From assembly GCA_028023455.1 (NCBI GenBank), contig JAQFVV010000018.1:4803800-4867799 (forward strand): DNA of 64,000 nucleotides. Direction: 5' to 3'. A model generated the notes under the pieces. The model made no database searches. It worked only from the letters and a program-made list of their open reading frames with translations, and was not told the origin of the DNA. Shown piece by piece: positions 37,301-47,812 of this stretch (the first letter of the stretch is position 1; every line of letters starts with the position of its first letter). The translations under genes and the position numbers were made by a program. The stretch is from Epiperipatus broadwayi. Its lineage: Eukaryota; Onychophora; Udeonychophora; Euonychophora; Peripatidae.

Positions 37301-37449
37301 AGCATCACATGATCACATTTCCTATACTAGCACATTAATTCTTGATAAACAGAGCAAAACTCTCCATACAGTATTGCCACCTGTGCTAAACAGAGTAATC
37401 AATGGATGCCAGAAGGCTTGTGCATAAAATCCCTATCTAATGCCTACTC

Positions 37450-37507
37450 ATCCAATATCCCCAGACTAGTTTCTGGCTTGTGGCCTTCGTCAGTGAGGAG
37501 CTTTGGA
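37450..37507 (-). ncRNA. Hammerhead-ribozyme-like motif, minus copy 1
   Basis: On the minus strand: core CTGACGA (37493-37487), GAAA, short helix III ACTAGT with a two-base loop, then the cleavage-site C at 37464. Helix I is TCCTCA/TGGGGA, continued after an internal loop by ATCCAA/TTGGAT. Helix II is GGC-CACAA-GCC. An A-A pair sits at the base of helix II, where a G-C is usual. Confidence 0.6.
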
Positions 37508-37906
37508 TCTGAGAGCACTGCATCTAGATCTTAGGATCTAATGCAACCCTCTAGCAATCACCTTTTATCTCTACTTAACTACAAAACTATGAGAATGAAA
37601 TTGAAAACACAAAAAAATATTTTCAATCTAAGCTCAATAGCTTATATAGTCATATGGGTCTGAACTCAGTTCAGCACCCATACATTTTGGTGTCTTTGGC
37701 TCTTTTACAACCATAGCCACCACTATCCTATTAGGCAGGATTGGTGTTAATCCATTAAGCATCAGATGATCACATTTCCTATACTAGCACATTAATTGTT
37801 GATAAACAGAGCAAAACTCTCCATACAGTATTGCTACCTGTGCTAAACAGAGTAATCACTGGATGCCAGAAGGCTTGTGCATAAAATCCCTATCTAATGC
37901 CAACTC

Positions 37907-37965
37907 ATCCAATATCCCCAGACTAGTTTCTGGCTTGTGGCCTTCGTCAGTGAGGAGCTTTGGAT
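37907..37965 (-). ncRNA. Hammerhead-ribozyme-like motif, minus copy 2
   Basis: Same fold as minus copy 1, displaced by 457 bp: core CTGACGA (37950-37944), predicted cleavage after the C complementary to 37921. All helix I and helix II pairs are kept. Confidence 0.6.
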
Positions 37966-38334
37966 CTGAGAGCACTGCATCCATTGATTACTCTGTTTAG
38001 CACAGGTGGCAATACTGTATGGAGAGTTTTGCTCTGTTTATCAACAATTAATGTGCTAGTATAGGAAATGTGATCATGTGATGCTTAATGGTTTAACACC
38101 AATCCTGCCTAATAGGATAGTGGTGGCTATGGTTGTAAAAGAGCCAAAGACACCAAAATGTATGGGTGCTGAACTGAGTTCAGACCCATATGACTATATA
38201 AGCTATTGAGCTTAGATTGAAAATATTTTTTGTGTTTTCCAATTTCATTTTCATAGTTTTGTAGTTAAGTAGAGATAAAAGGTGGTTGCTAGAGGGTTGC
38301 ATTAGATCCTAAGATCTAGATGCAGTGCTCTCAG

Positions 38335-38393
38335 ATCCAAAGCTCCTCACTGATGAAGGCCACAAGCCAGAAACTAGTCTGGGGATATTGGAT
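38335..38393 (+). ncRNA. Hammerhead-ribozyme-like motif, plus copy 1
   Basis: Type I layout. Helix I outer 38335-38340/38388-38393 and inner 38344-38349/38380-38385 (6 bp each, one G-U). CTGATGA at 38350-38356. Helix II GGC/GCC with a CACAA loop. GAA at 38370-38372. Helix III AC/GT with loop TA. Cleavage-site C at 38379. All core residues C3, U4, G5, A6, G8, A9, G12, A13, A14 and a GUC cleavage triplet are present. The one departure is an A-A opposition at 10.1-11.1. Confidence 0.65.
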
Positions 38394-38790
38394 GAGTAGG
38401 AATTAGATAGGGATTTTATGCACAAGCCTTCTGGCATCCATTGATTATTCTGTTTAGCACAGGTGGCAATACTGTATGGAGAGTTTTGCTCTGTTTATCA
38501 ACAATTAATGTGCTGCTATAGGAAATGTGATCATGTGATGCTTAATGGTTTAACACCAATCCTGCCTAATAGGATAGTGGTGGCTATGGTTGTAAAAGAG
38601 CCAAAGACACCAAAATGTATGGATGCTGAACTGAGTTCAGACCCATATGACTATATAAGCTATTGAGCTTAGATTGAAAATATTTTTTGTGTTTTCAATT
38701 TTATTCTCATAGTTTTGTAGTTAAGTAGAGATAAAAGGTGGTTGCTAGAGGGTTGCATTAGATCCTAAGATCTAGATGCAGTGCTCTCAG

Positions 38791-38849
38791 ATCCAAAGCT
38801 CCTCACTGATGAAGGCCACAAATCAGAAACTAGTCTGGGGATATTGGAT
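38791..38849 (+). ncRNA. Hammerhead-ribozyme-like motif, plus copy 2
   Basis: Displaced exactly 456 bp from plus copy 1: CTGATGA at 38806-38812, cleavage C at 38835. Helix I is unchanged, but helix II is weakened (GGC opposite ATC). Cleavage at both plus copies would release a 456-nt monomer. Confidence 0.6.
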
Positions 38850-38958
38850 GAGTAGGCATTAGATAGGGATTTTATGCACAAGCCTTCTGGCATCCATTGA
38901 TTACTCTGTTTAGCACAGGTGGCAATACTGTATGGAGAGTTTTGCTCTGTTTATCAAC

Positions 38959-38971
38959 AATATTGCTATTA
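38959..38971. repeat. Target-site duplication, right
   Basis: AATATTGCTATTA. The unit is cut off after TTTATCAAC directly before it. Confidence 0.8.
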
Positions 38972-39171
38972 TTAAATGAACCAATGAATTGCATAATTCA
39001 GTTACAAATATTTAGTTTGTAATTTTAACGTAAAGGTACACTTAATTCATTGGGTATCTAAATAAATTATAAAAGAAAAGAGAAAGTAAATATGAAATAT
39101 TTCAAAATAGTTAAATAAAAATAGTTGGGTGGTTTGGTCATTGGATGTATGTGTTTCACTTTGAAATAATA

Positions 39172-39455
39172 GTAAATTTATTCCATCCACTAAGTGCAGG
39201 ATTGTTTTCATAAGGAATAAAAGTGTGTAAGAAAGTGTTCCAAATAATTATTATTGTCCGCTATGGGCAGGACTTATATTATCGAACTTTTAAGATTCAA
39301 ATTGTAGTTGAGCACGAGTTTGTTCCCCTTGTAAATTTTTTCCATCCGCTACGTGCAGGATTGTTTCCATAAGAAATAAAAGTGTGTTAGAAAGTGTTCC
39401 AAATAATTATTATTGTCCGCCATGTGCAGGATTCATATTATGGAACTTTTATTAT
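39172..39455. repeat. Tandem repeat, 159-bp period, about two copies
   Basis: TCCATCC followed by GTGCAGGATTGTTT starts at 39182 and at 39341. Both units continue with AATAAAAGTGTGT, AGAAAGTGTTCCAAATAATT and a TGTCCGC..TG.GCAGG motif that echoes the unit's own start. Not coding. Confidence 0.75.
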
Positions 39456-40183
39456 TCAAATATCATTAACTTGTGGCTAAATCATTTTTTTTTATTATGA
39501 AACACGTGCATACCATGGCCAATACACATTGTTTTTGAATAAGTAATTTATTCCAAGTTGTGGGGTTTAAAGTGTAAGCAGGGGAGAATTTCAGACCATT
39601 CCTTTCCCATTTATGAAACTATTTAAAATTTATTTATACGCTTGAATTTTAATTAATATCGTTTATGTGTGTGTTTATTCTCTTCTTTATTCTGTAAGTA
39701 TTTATATAATCATAGAGGGCTTAATAAATTTAACATCTAATTTTAAAGTATGGCATTGTGCTGTGTATTTGATAATGATATTATTGTTTGACCTTTTCTG
39801 TTAATGAAGCAACAAACCACCATCCCGAGATCATGAGTTGATTGAGCTAGTTAGGGATTAAACTTACCGGGATCGGGGATCGGGAATCATTCATTAGGCA
39901 TTCACTTTTCTATTGATTTTATATATAAAAAATGAAAATATAAGAGATTATAACTCTTTATTAATTACACGATCATATCCCTTAAGCTGGGGAGCAATCT
40001 CTTTCTTAAGGTGGCATGCAAAGGTTGCAGTAAATGAATCTTTCAAAGGTATGATTATAGTAATGTATATTTTGGATGCCTTTGAATATTTCTTAATTGC
40101 TGCTCGATGTTAGAAAATGCATGTCATGCTCAATGCGTATAGAGACGCAGGCAGCGACCGTTACAGTAAATATATATATATAA

Positions 40184-40865
40184 AATCAAAACTACCCCAA
40201 ATCCAAAATTAAACCAGACCAGCATAAAAATAATATTAAAACAACCTAAGGTTTCACTGCTACAAGCAGACTTCTCAAGTGTAAAGAACTACAAAAACTA
40301 CACAATATATATAATATTAAAAACTACCCATCACTTCCCATCCACCCTTAATATTAAAAGAACTCTTAAATAAGTTAATTGCTTCAGAATAATAAATTTT
40401 CAATAATAAAGACTCTTTAATTCTTCTTTTGATTTCATTTCTCTCAAAGAAGACAACCTTAGCTTCATCAAAATCAATAGTGTGGCCTGTATCTTTTCCT
40501 GGATATACAAAGCAGAACTAAGATATCTATTTTAACTCTACTTTTATGAACCTTTATTCTTTCATTTTGATGAAGCTAAGGTTGTCTTCTTTGAAAGAAA
40601 TAAAATCAAAAGAAGAATTAAAGAGTCTTTATTATTGAAAATTTATTATTCTGAAGCAATTAACTTATTTAAGAGTTCTTTTAATATTAAGGGTGGATGG
40701 GAAGTGAATGGATTTGTGGGTAGTTTTTAATATTATATATATTGTGTAGTTTTTGTAGTTCTTTACACTTGAGAAGTCTGCTTGTAGCAGTGAAACCTTA
40801 GGTTGTGTTTTAATATTATTTTTATGCTGGTCTGGTTTAATTTTGGATTTGGGGTAGTTTTGATT
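40184..40865. mobile_element. Palindromic pair of Penelope-like element ends
   Basis: Arms 40184-40474 (minus copy) and 40564-40865 (plus copy) are reverse complements with few differences, around an 89-bp spacer. The plus copy reads FDEAKVVFFERNKIKRRIKE and, further on, EAINLF and GGW, the C-terminal part of the PLE GIY-YIG endonuclease. Each arm then has a hairpin motif (TTGAGAAG, CTGC-TTGTA-GCAG, GAAACC) that resembles a hammerhead with a mutated core. This PLE family differs from the one at 690-4145. It is the third inverted arrangement of this class in the window. Confidence 0.7.
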
Positions 40866-43371
40866 CTATATTGACTAGTTTAGCTTTATGCTTGTAATGT
40901 TTATATATATATAATACAACTATGTGGTCCAATTAATCATGAGAATCTAATATTCATTGAAACAGTAATCATATTATATAAAGCCATTATAATGCTTACC
41001 ATTATTTAATAAACTTTCTTTCTCCTCCCTCTTTCTATGTATACTCTTGTAAAATATATACATATATTAACTATGATATATATAAGCAATGTCACGCTAT
41101 ATATATGATTTGCTTTATATATTATATATATATAAAAAGAGAAAGAGGGGTGCTATGCTGCATATTAATTACTTTTATAAAATTGTAGTTATAATTTACT
41201 GTAACGTTATTAAATTAATGCGATCAAATCTAACTCACGTCTTGTTTATATTAAGATATGTCTAACTTGAAAAACTTGTAATCTGCAGTTTTAATCTTAA
41301 ACTACATCAAAAATAACTGTTATAATTTTATGTTTAAGTTATATTATAACATTTTAATTTATATCTAGAAAAGTTGGATATTTTGTAATTATAGAAAATG
41401 CATAACAATATATGTAAATAAATGTGAGTAAATAAATAATATGATAATAATGCTTCTATTATATACAAAGAATATAATCTGTTTTTGTTCTCGTGTTGAA
41501 TAAAATGTCAAATGTATTTTAAATCACTAACATATTTTTTATAAGTTTGAGTATTGTGAAATTGTTTCATTTTGTAAAGCTGTTGTGATTTTACAATGAA
41601 GTTTTACAATAATGCATCAATCATGAAAAAGTGATTGAAGAGGCTCCCTGTGTAATTTTTTTTATTTTGATTTTAATAAAATAACTGCAGAAAAATATCT
41701 GCTTAAACAAATGTGCTTTGGAGGAAGGTATTAAACATTTTAGAATTGTCCTTGCTAACGCAAAATAACAGACTTTATAATAATTAAAATATTTTAGTTT
41801 TAAAAGAATTTTATTTAGGGAGAATATTGGTTTTTTAATACATTAACTTTTTTACAGTACATTAACTAAACAAGAGTCTATAATGTCACTACTGGGTTGA
41901 TAGTGGATGATTTATGGAGATATTAATCCAGGGTATGGAATAAATCCTGTGGTTTATAGATTGTTGTCATCAGCTATCTGGAAATGTATTGGGCTTTGGA
42001 ATTTGGAATAGATTCCAGGTTTCTTCAAATAGAAATTTTAAAGCTATTATTATATAAAAATAATCATAAAAAAATAGAATCTCCTGTGTATTATTAATTT
42101 AGCAATTCCGGAGTATATTCTTTTAAAAAAAACTCATATATATTTAAAAAGATCACAATCATTCTTTTCAAATTATTAAATTTTTTAACCTACATGGTTA
42201 GCATAGTAGTAAGAAAGACATACTCGTAAGCTAAAGTTTTCTTTATCATCCTACTGCTGAGAAAAAGTAACATCTGCTCAATCAGTCACTTTGATGATTA
42301 AATGTCATTTGAATTTCCAATAAACTTACCTTAATTAAAATTAATTCTATTTTTTTTTTTAAAGTCGTGAATGTTTCTGTGGAAAAATTATCTTTTTTAA
42401 AAAAAACGCATAAATGAATATTTATTTACAAAAAAGATTTTAAAAATATTAGATAATAACTATTATATTTAATCGGATTGTTATCAGCAAATAAGGAATT
42501 AGTATAGAGATTGCTAATAACAAAAAAAAAAAAAAACTTAAATTATTCATACGTCCTCTAGAATGGTAGTTCATCTATAGTTTCAAAGTCGCTGATAAAA
42601 TATTCCAATTATTAATTCATAATAATTGACATTTTGACTTATTGTAATATAAAAATAAATCGTATTCTAAATTAGCATTGTATATACAAAATATTTTATT
42701 TATTATTAAAAATATATATAATAATACAAAATTTTCTAAAAGCAAAAAAAAAATTTTTTTAAGTTTTAAAAGTTATGTTTTTTAGAATAAAGATCAAATA
42801 ATATAATGCTAATAACGAATAATTATCGGAATATTAAACTTCTGAATACTAATAATATTCATATCAGACTTTCTAGTATCAAAGTAATTCATTTCACCAA
42901 TTAAGAATGAATCCACTTTCATTTGCCATTTAAAGTTATAAGAATAAACAAAATTTTAATTGGATAAAAATTAAATCAAAATGAAGATGTCAAATAGCCT
43001 CATTTAAATCAGCTTATGATTAAATTCGTAAGGTAGAATTAATTTTTACATTCCAATTATTACATATTATTATCACTGTATTATTTGATATTTACATATT
43101 TGATGCTTAGTTATTTGTTTATAAGATTATTAAAATGAATAAAATTATCTTTATCTTGTGAATTTAGTTATAAACCGACTTGAATGATGCTGGGTTATAT
43201 CTTCACTGAATTGGCATTCATTCTATTAAAATATAATTGTCTAATCTACTATCCACATAAAATCTTAGATGACAGATGAAAATAGATGCATATTTTTCCA
43301 ATTAGCATGGATGCAGTTATATTCAGAAATTTATTGCTCTAATAAAAAATAATAATCAAATAGTTTATTGC

Positions 43372-43409
<38 letters not shown>

Positions 43410-43911
43410 ACGGAACTGCGGGGAATACCATAGGATGATGCGAATAAAACTCAACAACTGGTTAATTTAATCACAATATGTCAAACAACCTACAACAAGT
43501 CATATGCTGAAAAACATGATTTGATGTCTCATTTGGGTGCACCAGATATTACTGAATCTGAAATGACATACAATAAAGGGAGCACATCTCACTACTGTCA
43601 GTCCTAGGCCTTTGAGTAGGATACTAAAGATGTCGTGATGAAATGCTTAGCCCCAAATCACATCTACTTTTAGTATGCTAGCTCATAATTTACTTAAGAC
43701 ATTTCAATGTAATCTAGACTAGTGCATATTCATTACACTTTCCTTTTCAGGACCAATTACACCACAGAATTCAAACTCAGGAAGTTCTTGCAGTTGGCTT
43801 TCTTCAGAGATGGACTTACTTAATTATCAACCAAATATGCCTATGTATAAGCATAGATCACTATATTTTTAATATGAAAAATATTGATGATGACCAATCA
43901 TTAAGGAGAGC
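40866..43911. other. AT-rich intronic DNA
   Basis: TA microsatellites at about 41041-41133 and a long (TA)n run at 43374-43406. No gene or further transposon was recognised. Confidence 0.5.
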
Positions 43912-43985
43912 AATGCATAATGATGATGGTGATGATCAAACATCTAGTGGTGCAAATGCATAATGATGATGGTGATGATCAAACA
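43912..43985. repeat. 31-bp direct repeat
   Basis: AATGCATAATGATGATGGTG and the following ATGATCAAACA occur at 43912-43942 and again at 43955-43985, a 43-bp period. The GATGATGGTGATGAT composition resembles RTE tails, but no RTE body is adjacent. Confidence 0.7.
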
Positions 43986-44826
43986 GAGATCAAATTGGTT
44001 TTAACAATTCAATAACATTTATTAATAAACTATAATGTATCATAACATATATTTGCAAAAAAAAAAATTAAGTTAACAAGAATGGTCTTCTATCATTTTG
44101 CAGGCTTAAAACAATAAATCTCCCTAATCCAGATTTCATGATAAAAATCCATCCTCAATCAATCTTTATTTACACTAGAGAAAACAAAATGATTCAAAAT
44201 AAAGCATATACAAAATGAAATTAAATAATTCATTAAATATATAAATAACAAAAGGAAAAAGCAAATTGAGAATTTGGTAATTCTAAATCTACCCCATTAA
44301 TATAATTATCAGAATGATGTTTATATGTTGGAGTAAATATATTTATAAATATTTTCAAAAAGATTGACCCACTTTCATATATATGTGTGTAAGTCATATT
44401 AAAATTAGTGAAAAGTAAGAAAAAGACCATTCACTCAAGTTGATTAATTGTGCACCCAGAAACAAAACAATTACAAGTAGATATTATTAAAACGTATAAG
44501 CAAGTAATATAACTTTGTTTGTTCTACAGTCTGCAGTTAATGTTGATTATATTAAAACCTTACTTGAGATAGCTTTGATGAAACAGTGTTGAATTTCCAG
44601 AGGGATCTATAAATTTATCTTTATTAATAATTATATATATTTATTGATTTTTATCCGTTTCCTCTTTTATATATCAACATATCAATATATTTCACATAAC
44701 TGCTCCCACTTTTAAAGTGCAGGTGACTGAATTTGAAGACGAAGTTGAATATACAAAAAAAAAATCACAATACATAAAATTGAGGCATTTATTTATATAG
44801 CGCTATGTTTATAAATTGTAATAAAC

Positions 44827-44882
44827 TAAAGATTAGCCTTTCAAGCTAACGCACATGCACTTTTTTGAAAGGCCAATCTTTA
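44827..44882. repeat. Short inverted repeat (18-bp arms)
   Basis: TAAAGATTAGCCTTTCAA (44827-44844) and its complement (44865-44882) with one mismatch and a 20-bp spacer. It is a hairpin of unknown role. Confidence 0.7.
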
Positions 44883-46876
44883 ATTTAATACATGAAATTA
44901 CAAATGTTGAAATAACAAAAATAAAAAATAAAAATCATATGAATCAATATATATATCCTGAGGAAAGCAAGCATTTGTCCACAGTTAAGAGTCTTTAAAC
45001 TTGAATGCCAATCTCCATATACATAACGTTCTTGTCCAGTAACTCTGTTGATATTTATATACTTCATAGTATTTGGATAAGAACAAGCACATACCAATTA
45101 ATTCCTTTAAACACATAGCATAAATCCATTGAAGATTGATATTCACCAGCACTTTGTACAATAGACATTTTCATAGACACATTCATAATGACATTGAAGC
45201 TGATATTGGAACACCCACAGTATTTGTTTACCCCAAACACATTGTATTGACTACTTTACTATTAACTAATATTTATATTGTGTCTTCAATATATATAAGA
45301 AATTGGCTTAAAGAAACAATCAATTTCTAGTAATTTCTTGTTTCTTTTCCTTTATCTCCATAACAATGAATTCAAGCTTTTTAAAACAAATTAACCATTA
45401 GTTCATTCCTGCTATTTATATATTCACATTTTTCATTTTAGCAGTTAAAATTAAATTTCTACTTTTCTTCTATCCCAATGATAAAGGTTTTGTATTAATT
45501 TTTACATAAAAAGGTTAAGTTTTAAAATTCATATTCTTACTGTTTTTTAATGCAGAACAGTTTTCTTTTTTAAATATATATATATAAGACTTTTCTTTAT
45601 GTTCTGATGGTTTAGTTGTTAACCAGACAATTTCAAAAATCCTGAGACTATTTTTTCTCATGCTGCCTTGAGGCTATTGTTATAAACTAATAAAAAAAAT
45701 TATAAAAACTTTATTATTATTATCATTTTTTTATTTAGTCGTTATTATTCAAACTCGATCACCTGGCAACTATTTTGACCTTGTATATTTTGACCTTTGA
45801 TCATGTCTGTCTTATCAGTCAATTAATTATTATTTTAATATTGTTATAATACTTTATATTTTAATTATTCATAAATTTAAAACAAAACAAATATAGTCTG
45901 TTATGCTGGGGGGTTTACACATAAATAAATAAATATTTATTGCATAAGCTTTTTTTGGCTTTATTTAATTTAATTAATAACATCAATAATAGCAAGTGGA
46001 ATAAAATGACCTCAACATTGCCTCCTTATTAAAAACTATGCATTCAATGGATGTGTATAGTTATATCATCATACTTAAAAATCATGCAAGTTACATCTAT
46101 TTCATATGTATAAATGTTTCTAGAAAGTTCTGTATTGTAATAATGTGTGTTAAATAACAAAGCAAATTTAAAACTGAATGAGATCCAAAACCCAATACAT
46201 TTTAGGTTTACATAATGCATAATTTTAGATATTTTTATGTATACTGCATTTAAACCTTCATTAAAATTGGTCTAAGAAAAAATGATTTTTAATTTTATTT
46301 CTGAAAACTGATGTGGAGAATAGTAGCATGAATCAATTTGTTTGATTATATTCTAACTTTTGATGCATATTGTTTTTATTGTTGTTTAAATTTTCTGACC
46401 TTAGAGAGTTTTTGCACAAAATTATTTTCGCTTTTTCCAGTTTTCTACCATGACTTTCTGCAAAATAACAAGTTATATTGTCAGTCACCTCTCAACTTAC
46501 ATTACTATAAGCACACTTTTGGGAGGGGGGAGATCAATTATTCTATAAAAAGTGTGTGTGCTTTGGGATTCTCAAACTTTCATGTCTCCTCTACAACTGT
46601 CTTATAAACCAAATCTTTCTTAATTGCGTCCTTAAGTGTGAAATCAATTCTGACCCATAGTAATTGTTGGAGTCTTTATTAATACACTGACCAATAATTG
46701 TTCTGGCAATTCTTTTTCCAGGAAACTACAATAAATATACATTTTAAATAGATTGTGAAGCATTGTGGCATATTGAATTATTACTCTTTTTTGTCTTGAA
46801 AGCTGTTCCAAAATGAAGATGGCATATAATGTGGAAGTATTGAAATAATGACTAAACCTTTTTAATTGCCATCTTA
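44883..46876. other. AT-rich intronic DNA
   Basis: Only short chance frames. No exon or element was recognised. Confidence 0.45.
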
Positions 46877-46978
46877 CATCGGTGGTCGAGAGGTCAGCAC
46901 GACTGCCTTGCACTTGCAGGCAGTTGCCCGGGTTGCGGGTTCACATCCCGATCGATGCTATGACACTTAAAAAAAAAA
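46877..46978 (+). repeat. tRNA-derived SINE
   Basis: A tRNA-like head (46877-46958) has a 7-bp acceptor stem (CATCGGT with ATCGATG), a TGGTCGAGAGGTCAGCA D-arm/A box, a CTGCC/GGCAG anticodon stem, and a T arm CGGG-TTCACAT-CCCG that includes the B box. The anticodon loop is enlarged (about 11 nt) and the D stem has a mismatch, so it is unlikely to work as a tRNA. It is followed within 12 bp by an A run (46969-46978). The arm pattern is closest to a leucine or serine tRNA type with a long variable arm. This is a short retroposed pol III element. Confidence 0.65.
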
Positions 46979-47339
46979 CTTTTTAATTGCTACATTACAT
47001 AAGTGTTCTTCGGCAAACTTGAGTTTGCACAGATGATTAATTATATTACTTATTCCCTCATTATTAGTGAAACCACTCTGCTCTGTCCTTTATCATTATA
47101 TTTTCTCCATAGAGTTAAAATTACATCTTCTAACTGAAATTCCTGGCATTAACTTAAATATACTAGTTATATGTTATCATCTCAAATTTTTTTGTAAAAT
47201 TAATGAAAATGCTAAACTATAGCTTATTGCAAATGAATATATGTTGAACTATTTCCATCATCTAACAATTAAATCATGAATGTCTTTAGAAAAAATTATA
47301 CATTATTTAAATTTTTCAATTACATTCAACTATTAGTGA

Positions 47340-47812
47340 TAACACACAGCACAAGATTCTCTCACTGCAAAATCAAAATTACAGTTTACAGATATCAACA
47401 CATATAGGAAAATACTTAGCATATATATCCAACTGCACCAGAAACACAAAATGGGGAATTATCATTACGGTACAGAGCAAAGGAAGTTTATTCAAAAATC
47501 ATGATTTGGAAAAAGAAAAGATTTACATAGAACAAATATTCATGCAGAATGGCTATCTATCAGGTGTCATTATGAAAACTTAAATAGACAATAAAAAGAA
47601 ACAAGAAAAAACAATTATTGATACAGTAGTTTATCTACATATACCATGAATAGCAAAAAATTAAAGAAAATCTGCAATGAGTATAACATCATAACAGCTT
47701 TTCAGAGCCATACAACACTTCAAGAAATTCTAACCTTTACAATGTCTAAAGTTAAAATGCTGAAAAACAAAATCTTCATTTATGAAATACCATGTGTTTG
47801 CTATTAACTGAA
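47340..47812 (+). pseudogene. Penelope-like element relic, 5' part (interrupted)
   Basis: It is similar to 3010-3480 of the plus-arm PLE: AACACATATAGGAAAATACT (equivalent of the PTHTGKYLAY region), GATTTGGAAAAAGAAAAGAT, and the CACTTCAAGAAATTCTAACC and AAAATGCTGAAAAACAAAA stretches before the GIY-YIG start. It ends at about 47812, where unrelated RTE sequence begins. The PLE resumes near 51180. Multiple stops. Confidence 0.7.

Larger units (their letters stand above)
37301..38958. mobile_element. Retrozyme-like insertion of 456-bp hammerhead-bearing units, inverted array
   Basis: This 1.66-kb block consists of about four copies of one 456-457 bp unit. Two are on the minus strand (37301-about 37978) and two and a fraction on the plus strand (37981-38437, 38438-38893, 38894-38958); the arms meet at about 37978/37981. 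It is flanked by an exact 13-bp direct repeat, AATATTGCTATTA (37288-37300 and 38959-38971), so it arrived as one insertion. The unit has no ORF of note. It carries a complete hammerhead-ribozyme-like fold once per unit, listed separately. Tandem units with a self-cleaving motif are the hallmark of retrozymes. Inverted truncated copies with target duplications are typical of Penelope-like integration, which suggests PLE machinery mobilised it. That last step is inference. Confidence 0.75.

Noticed and set aside
38463-38666. 67-codon frame inside the 456-bp unit
   Set aside because: It is not kept open in the other copies and has no recognisable motif.
35836-40168. Possible large LTR from TGTGACAG (after a TA run) to CGTTACAG (before a TA run)
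   Set aside because: The ends do not match as inverted termini, the length is far too great even after removing the nested insertion, and no partner LTR is seen.
46877-46958. Functional tRNA gene
   Set aside because: Acceptor and T arms pair well, but the anticodon loop is too large, the D stem is imperfect and an A tail follows. It is better explained as a SINE.
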